Below, piece by piece: positions 5,676 through 8,373 of a DNA stretch of 8,373 nt. Both the position numbers and the translations under genes were made by a program. The DNA comes from Propionibacteriaceae bacterium (GTDB lineage: Bacteria; Actinomycetota; Actinomycetes; Propionibacteriales; Propionibacteriaceae), in assembly GCA_031254155.1 (NCBI GenBank), contig JAIRVA010000326.1, positions 1-8,373 on the forward strand, written 5' to 3'. The notes under the pieces are model-generated. The model was not told the DNA's origin. It worked only from the letters and a program-made list of their open reading frames with translations, and searched no databases. Position 1 is the first letter of the stretch; each line of letters opens with the position of its first letter.

Positions 5676-6095
5676 CTTGCATCCCCCGTCACCTATCTCG
5701 ACACCGACAAAGCCTGGGACCTGCTCGCCAGCGGGCAGCTTGGCCGTCTCGCCGTCCAAGCCGACGTTGGCGTGGACATTTTCCCCGTCAACTACGCGAT
5801 CGACGGCGAGTGCATCATCTTCCGCACCGCCGAAGGGGCCAAACTCTCCGACCTGATGGCGTTCGGTCTCGCCACCTTCGAGGTCGACATGTGGGACGAA
5901 CAGTGTGGCTACTCCGTCATCGCCAAGGGGCCCGCCACGCCTGTGCGGGCCGTGGAGGAGATCGCCGAAGTCGAAGCCCTGCACCTGCGGCCCTGGGTAC
6001 CCACGGTGAAGACGGTCTTCGTCCGTATCTGTGTCACGTCGATCTCGGCCCGGAAGTTCGAGTTCGGACCCGACCCGATTGAGAAGTACCGCTAA
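5667..6095 (+). CDS. Pyridoxamine 5'-phosphate oxidase-like flavin-binding protein
   Basis: This 142-residue protein has the split-barrel fold of the PNPOx-like superfamily, whose members bind FMN, F420 or related cofactors; the true substrate cannot be told from sequence. Family motifs are in order: LLASGQLGRLAVQ (19-31), FPVNYAIDG (39-47), IIFRTAEGAKL (50-60), TFEVDMWDE (70-78), GYSVIAKGPA (81-90, usually GWSV in relatives) and an LRPWVP segment (107-112). It resembles the many stand-alone actinobacterial members rather than true PdxH, which is longer. It is the only plus-strand gene here, set between recG and rsmD. No Shine-Dalgarno precedes ATG 5667; a -10-like CAGAAT starts exactly 12 nt upstream, so a leaderless transcript is likely. 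It ends 12 bp from the recG stop with no terminator between. Confidence 0.85.
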   Translation: MTELASPVTYLDTDKAWDLLASGQLGRLAVQADVGVDIFPVNYAIDGECIIFRTAEGAKLSDLMAFGLATFEVDMWDEQCGYSVIAKGPATPVRAVEEIAEVEALHLRPWVPTVKTVFVRICVTSISARKFEFGPDPIEKYR

Positions 6096-6107
6096 GAAAG
6101 TGCTGAT

Positions 6108-8288
6108 CTACGCCGCGTCGTCGAGATCGGTCGCGGCGCGGGCTTCGATGTCGGCCACGTAGTCGGCGATGCCCGCGTCGGTGAGCCCGGGATCACGCGC
6201 CACCACCTGGTCCGCGATGTCGCGGGCCAACGCGATGAGGTCGGCGTGGTCGAGGACGCGGAGCAGCCGCAGCGTACTGCGCCGGCCCGACTGGCTCAGC
6301 CCGAGAACGTCCCCCTCGCGGCGTTGTTCCAGGTCGGCCTGGGCGAGGACGAACCCGTCGCGGGTCGCCGCCACCGCCTCCAGCCGGTCGCGGGCGGCAG
6401 TCCCCGCTTCGGCGCGGGTGAGCAGGAGACAGAGACCGGGATGGCTGCCCCGCCCGATGCGTCCCCGCAACTGGTGAAGCTGGGAGATCCCGAACCGCTC
6501 GGCGTCCGAGATCACCATCATGGAGGCGTTCGGCTGGTCGAGCCCGACTTCGACCATCGACGTGGCGACGAGGACGTCAACCTCGCCCCGGGAGAACCGG
6601 GCCATGATCTCGGTCTTCTCGCTGGCCGGCAGCCGGCCGTGCAGGACCGCGAGCCGCAGGCCCTTGAGGGCCCCGGCGCCGAGTTGGTCGGCGAGTTCCG
6701 TGACCGCCGCGCCCTCGCGACCGTCCGTCTTGTCGATGCGGGGCGCCACGATGTACGCCTGACGGCCCCGGGCCACCTCTTCCCGGACCCGGGCCCACGC
6801 CCGCTCGACCCACGCCGGCCGCAGGACCGCGTCAACGACGGTGGTCGTGACCGGGGCGCGGCCGGCCGGGATCTCCGCCAGCGTGGAGACATCGAGGTCC
6901 CCGAAGACCGTCATCGCGACCGACCGCGGGATCGGCGTGGCGGTCATCACCAGGACGTGGGGCCGGACCTCCCGGTCGGCCAGGGCGCCCCGTTGCTCCA
7001 CCCCGAAGCGATGCTGCTCGTCAACCACCACGAGCCCGAGGTCGTGGAACTGGATTCCCCGCGTCAGCAGCGCGTGGGTACCGATGATGATCCCCGCCCG
7101 GCCCGAGGCGATCCGGGCGACCGCCTCGCCCTTCGCCGCTGCCGTCATCGACCCGGTGAGCAGGACCACGTCGGTCCCGGTCCCGCCGGACAGCAGGTCG
7201 CCCGCCGCCAGATCGCCGAGCAAGCCCGTCACGGTCAGCGCGTGCTGTTGGGCGAGGACCTCGGTCGGCGCCATCAGGACGGCCTGGCCGCCCGCGTCGA
7301 CCACGCCGAGCATCGCCCGCAGCGCCACGACGGTCTTGCCCGACCCGACCTCGCCCTGCAGCAGGCGCTGCATCGGCCGCGTCTGGGCGAGGTCGGCCGT
7401 GATGGCCTCCCCCACCGCGAGCTGCTCCGGTGTCAGCGTGAACGGCAGACGGGCGTCGAGGCGGGTGACGAGCCCGTCGGCCCGCGGCAGCCGCGGGCGG
7501 GCCGTGTGGGTCGCGGTGTCCGCCCGCCGGTAGGCCATGGCCACCTGGGCGGCGAAGGCCTCGTCAAAGAGCAGGCGGCGTACCCCCGCCTCAAATTTGG
7601 GCCGGCTCACCGGGGTGTGAACATTGGTGAACGACCACAGCAGGTCGGAGACCCCGGCAGCCCGCTGGACCCAGGCCGGCAGCGGGTCTGTCACGCCCTC
7701 GAGGTACCCCAGGCCCAGTTCGATGCACTCCGCCACCGTCCAGGTCGGTAGCTTGGCCGTCTGCGGGTACAGACCGACGTACGAACTCTTCACGACCCGG
7801 CTCGCCACCTTCTGGGCGAGCTTCGACCCCACGAAGCCCTGCTCGGTGATGATCACGAACGCGGGGTTCGCCAACTGCGGATGGCCGTTGAACCACCCGA
7901 GCTTCCCGGCGAAAATCCCCCGCGCCGGGGTCCGGAACAGGCTTTCCCAGTGGTGGAGGTGGTGGGGCTGTCCGAAAAACGTCGCAGTGAGCGTACCCTT
8001 GCCGTCGGTGAGACGGACCTCCAGGCGTTCGCGGCCGGCGCCCCTCTTCCGCTCGAAGTCGGCGACGCGCGCCACCAGGGCCACGTATTCGTCGCCCGAC
8101 CGTCTCTGAGCGATGAGCGACCGGATGTCGGTCATCTCGGTCCCGGCCATCAGGTGGCGCGGCAGCAGCCGTAACAGGTCGCCCAGCGTCTCGCAGTCCA
8201 GCGCGCGGAACGCCTTCGCGGTGTCCGCGCCCAGTACGCGGTCCAGGGGTGTCGCCAGTTTGGCGAAGGCGGTGGTCTTCTGGTCCAT
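6108..8288 (-). CDS. recG: ATP-dependent DNA helicase RecG
   Basis: RecG is a monomeric superfamily 2 translocase that remodels stalled replication forks, branched DNA and R-loops. At 726 residues it is full length. An N-terminal helical segment precedes the wedge/OB domain (about 60-150), including RLEVRLTDGKGTLTATFFGQ. Helicase motifs follow: I GEVGSGKT (312-319), Ia APTEVLAQQ (340-348), GTHALLTRG (403-411), II DEQHRFG (423-429), III TATPIPRS (449-456), AYIVAPRI (511-518), the motif V region VATSMVEVGLDQPNA (574-588), and VI HQLRGRIGRG (605-614). The C-terminal REGDVLGLSQSGRR (657-670) is the region coupling ATP hydrolysis to movement. ATG 8288 has GGAAGA (8298-8293) just upstream. It follows a strong terminator, so it needs its own promoter; TAGTCT at 8304-8299 is a weak -10 candidate. 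It converges on the PNPOx gene. Confidence 0.98.
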   Translation of the reverse strand: MDQKTTAFAKLATPLDRVLGADTAKAFRALDCETLGDLLRLLPRHLMAGTEMTDIRSLIAQRRSGDEYVALVARVADFERKRGAGRERLEVRLTDGKGTLTATFFGQPHHLHHWESLFRTPARGIFAGKLGWFNGHPQLANPAFVIITEQGFVGSKLAQKVASRVVKSSYVGLYPQTAKLPTWTVAECIELGLGYLEGVTDPLPAWVQRAAGVSDLLWSFTNVHTPVSRPKFEAGVRRLLFDEAFAAQVAMAYRRADTATHTARPRLPRADGLVTRLDARLPFTLTPEQLAVGEAITADLAQTRPMQRLLQGEVGSGKTVVALRAMLGVVDAGGQAVLMAPTEVLAQQHALTVTGLLGDLAAGDLLSGGTGTDVVLLTGSMTAAAKGEAVARIASGRAGIIIGTHALLTRGIQFHDLGLVVVDEQHRFGVEQRGALADREVRPHVLVMTATPIPRSVAMTVFGDLDVSTLAEIPAGRAPVTTTVVDAVLRPAWVERAWARVREEVARGRQAYIVAPRIDKTDGREGAAVTELADQLGAGALKGLRLAVLHGRLPASEKTEIMARFSRGEVDVLVATSMVEVGLDQPNASMMVISDAERFGISQLHQLRGRIGRGSHPGLCLLLTRAEAGTAARDRLEAVAATRDGFVLAQADLEQRREGDVLGLSQSGRRSTLRLLRVLDHADLIALARDIADQVVARDPGLTDAGIADYVADIEARAATDLDDAA

Positions 8289-8312
8289 GGTGTCTTCCAG
8301 ACTACTGGCTAA

Positions 8313-8350
8313 GACGACAAAACCCGCCCGGCAGGGGCGGGTTGGTCGTC
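8313..8350 (-). terminator. Intrinsic terminator upstream of recG
   Basis: Arms AACCCGCC (8321-8328) and GGCGGGTT (8336-8343) form a perfect 8-bp GC-rich stem around a 7-nt loop. Outside a small internal bulge, GACGAC (8313-8318) pairs with GTCGTC (8345-8350), giving a 14-bp compound stem. Read on the minus strand the inner stem is followed by TTTT (8322-8319), so it terminates transcription coming from the right edge. There is no T-run on the plus-strand side. Confidence 0.85.
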
Positions 8351-8361
8351 AGATGACGCCC

Positions 8362-8373
8362 TTAGCGGGACAC
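8362..8373 (-). CDS. 3' end of an upstream gene, possibly ribosomal protein L28 (partial)
   Basis: On the minus strand the first bases read GTG TCC CGC TAA, that is Val-Ser-Arg-stop, followed 11 bp later by an intrinsic terminator. A gene ending here is the simplest reason for that terminator. L28 (rpmB) is commonly near recG in actinobacteria and several end in a Lys-Val-(Thr/Ser)-Arg-like tail, so L28 is my best guess. Only three residues are visible, so this is inference. Confidence 0.3.
   Translation of the reverse strand: MSR

Noticed and set aside
6246..7751. 501-residue plus-strand open frame across recG
   Set aside because: It is antisense to clear RecG helicase motifs, rich in Arg/Gly/Pro/Asp, and shows no domain or ribosome binding site; long shadow frames are expected in GC-rich DNA.
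1..8373. Defence system, mobile element, CRISPR array or biosynthetic cluster
   Set aside because: All well-supported genes are conserved housekeeping families in conserved order. No transposase, integrase, repeat-spacer array, tRNA attachment site or toxin-antitoxin pair was seen on either strand.

Overview
This window is a high-GC stretch of bacterial chromosome carrying a conserved housekeeping cluster. It looks actinobacterial. The order recG - rsmD - coaD - sepIVA-like - DUF177 - rpmF - rnc - (one gene) - smc is the familiar actinobacterial arrangement. L32 is the four-cysteine zinc-ribbon type, five genes begin with GTG, and two intergenic starts look leaderless. The SMC N-terminus and the RecG C-terminus read like actinobacterial versions. 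From memory the SMC neck region resembles Acidimicrobiia, but this is an impression rather than a phylogeny.

Layout, read along the minus strand from high to low coordinates. A four-codon gene end (possibly ribosomal protein L28) is followed by a strong intrinsic terminator and then recG. A single plus-strand gene, a PNPOx-like flavin-binding protein, sits between recG (12 bp convergent gap) and rsmD (29 bp divergent gap). From rsmD downward the genes are packed: rsmD/coaD overlap by 4 bp, coaD/sepIVA-like abut, sepIVA-like/DUF177 are 1 bp apart, rpmF/rnc 6 bp apart, rnc/gtrA 4 bp apart, and gtrA/smc overlap by 10 bp. The only real break is about 50 bp before rpmF, where an extended -10 promoter and a good Shine-Dalgarno sequence are visible. 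smc runs off the low-coordinate edge with 700 codons present (head, first coiled coil, hinge, start of the return coil).

Functions cover rRNA methylation and processing (RsmD, RNase III), ribosome assembly (L32), coenzyme A synthesis (CoaD), septation (SepIVA-like), DNA repair (RecG), chromosome condensation (SMC) and membrane glycolipid or polyprenyl-phosphate-sugar biology (GtrA). This is a growth-linked core cluster, not a mobile or defence island. I see no IS element, CRISPR array, tRNA or phage gene. No gap exceeds 300 bp; the largest non-coding stretch is the 73 bp between recG and the gene end at the right edge.

The unusual points are small. A GtrA-family membrane protein occupies the slot where mutM/fpg usually lies. 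At the gtrA/smc junction a G7 run lies in exact -1 slippery phase, such that a slip would fuse GtrA in frame to SMC, next to a hairpin that would bury the smc start codon. The SepIVA homologue is short. An 11-bp tandem duplication lies in the rsmD 3' end. Two adjacent genes share an 18-nt near-identical segment at exactly codons 10-15. I do not see evidence for a new multi-gene system.
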